This document shows, in pieces, positions 63,149 to 64,000 of a DNA stretch of 64,000 nucleotides. The notes below the pieces were generated by a model. That model ran no database searches. It saw nothing but the letters and a program-made list of their open reading frames with translations, and had not been told where the DNA came from. The position numbers and the translations under genes were made by a program. The stretch is from Flectonema sp. DT1601 (taxonomy: Eukaryota > Euglenozoa > Diplonemea > Diplonemida > Diplonemidae): NCBI GenBank assembly GCA_964019425.1, contig OZ025781.1:874501-938500 (forward strand), written 5' to 3'. Positions within the stretch are counted from its first letter, which is position 1. Every line of letters starts with the position of its first letter.

Positions 63149-64000
63149 GAGTGAGATATTAAATGATAATAAATAACAAACAACAATAAGTAAGTACACC
63201 TGAGTGCTTTTCGCTGGCGTACATGTTATAGCTGATGGAAAGATTTAAATTAAGTCACACCGCATTGATTCTCTGAACGGAACCCGAATACAATAAATTA
63301 TTTCGGACAACAAGAGCCGCTTCGATTATACAAACACACGAGGGTTACTGAAGAAGGAAACAATTTGTTTGTAGTTTTTTTGTTCTTTTTTTTTTTTTTC
63401 ACTAAAAACGTAACAGTAAGCGATCAGAAATAGACAAGCCTGTCACTCAACGAGAAGCTTGAAATGTCACTCTTTAAGATGCAGATGGGTTTTTGCAAAA
63501 AAAGATAACACAACAAGCCGTGGAATAATCATATCCTCATGTCGACACTGAAGAGCCGCGCATAAGAATCTTTTTTTCCCCTTTCCTCTTTTTTTTTTTT
63601 CATTTGTTTTCTGGGAGGAAACAGGAAAGAGGTGCGCTTGTTTTTTTTTTTTTTTTAAATGCTTGAAAACAATAAACAAATATTCAATAATAGTCAGACT
63701 GAACGACTAACTAAGTAAGTAGTACAACAACAGTACCGCCTTGCAAAACATCGTTGCTTGTCACTGTCTCAGATCAGCGATCTGAGACAATCTCGTTTTA
63801 ACTAGCAGACTGCAAGCCTGCCTTGTCTTTTTTTGACGAAAAAAAAAATAAAAACTTCGTTTTCATTTCATTGATGTAACTGCTTCTGTTTACAGAGGTG
63901 CCAGACACCTTTAAAACAATAATTGTAGTTACACATAATGAATGAAAGGAATACTTATCTCAGACTACATCCCTTTTATCCATCACATAGATTAGCCGTA
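63149..64000. other. intergenic end of window
   Basis: No gene. Pyrimidine and A/T homopolymers at 63384-63402, 63568-63600 and 63641-63657. A perfect 11-bp inverted repeat TGTCTCAGATC/GATCTGAGACA with a 3-nt loop lies at 63765-63789. Confidence 0.5.

Overview
The window looks like nuclear DNA of a diplonemid-type euglenozoan protist. The decisive clue is at 58871-58907 (minus strand): a 37-nt stretch ending ACAGTTTCTGTACTTTATTG that matches, from memory, the euglenozoan spliced leader (kinetoplastid leaders end ACAGTTTCTGTACTATATTG). Supporting signs are long strand-coherent gene blocks (everything with a clear product is on + from 1 to about 25 kb and on - from 29.7 to 63.1 kb), a pyrimidine-rich tract plus AG shortly before nearly every start codon, and short conventional GT-AG introns (about 75-175 bp). 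A LINE with a trypanosome-like 2A peptide fits the same picture. The species itself cannot be named from sequence alone.

Layout. Plus block: 2-oxoglutarate dehydrogenase E1 (5' end cut by the window), a DHHC palmitoyltransferase, a USP8-like deubiquitinase, a 7-bladed lactonase, a cold-shock-domain RNA-binding protein, a nine-exon gene for a 2890-residue type II membrane protein (11237-21018), and an HNH-like gene with one frame change. A convergent switch region (25.2-29.6 kb) follows. It holds a decayed bacterial-type aconitase B copy, a broken LINE, and a 318-bp copy of the 5' end of a ubiquitin-like/LRR gene fused to that LINE.

Minus block, in coordinate order: a GH116-like secreted glycosidase, a three-exon ShKT-like type I membrane protein, a short M1 aminopeptidase, an FCP1/SCP-type phosphatase, a PC-esterase-like membrane protein, LC8 dynein light chain, an unknown three-exon membrane protein, a kinesin-14, a small P-loop ATPase and an L-rhamnose-mutarotase-like protein. 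After these come two tandem ubiquitin-like/BspA-type LRR genes and an unknown disordered protein. The second LRR gene is split by insertions.

The most interesting object is the 6.7-kb LINE at 52174-58910 inside the second LRR gene. Its ORFs are open, its 5' end is the spliced leader, ORF1 and ORF2 share one frame separated by a single UAG in a tobamovirus-like leaky context, a 2A-like motif follows that stop, and its 3' end is (TTAG/CTAA)6. Nearby is a 12-bp tail-only insertion, (TTAG)3, between 6-bp target duplications. Together these suggest a LINE that is mobilised from trans-spliced mRNA and makes its polymerase by stop-codon readthrough plus 2A separation.
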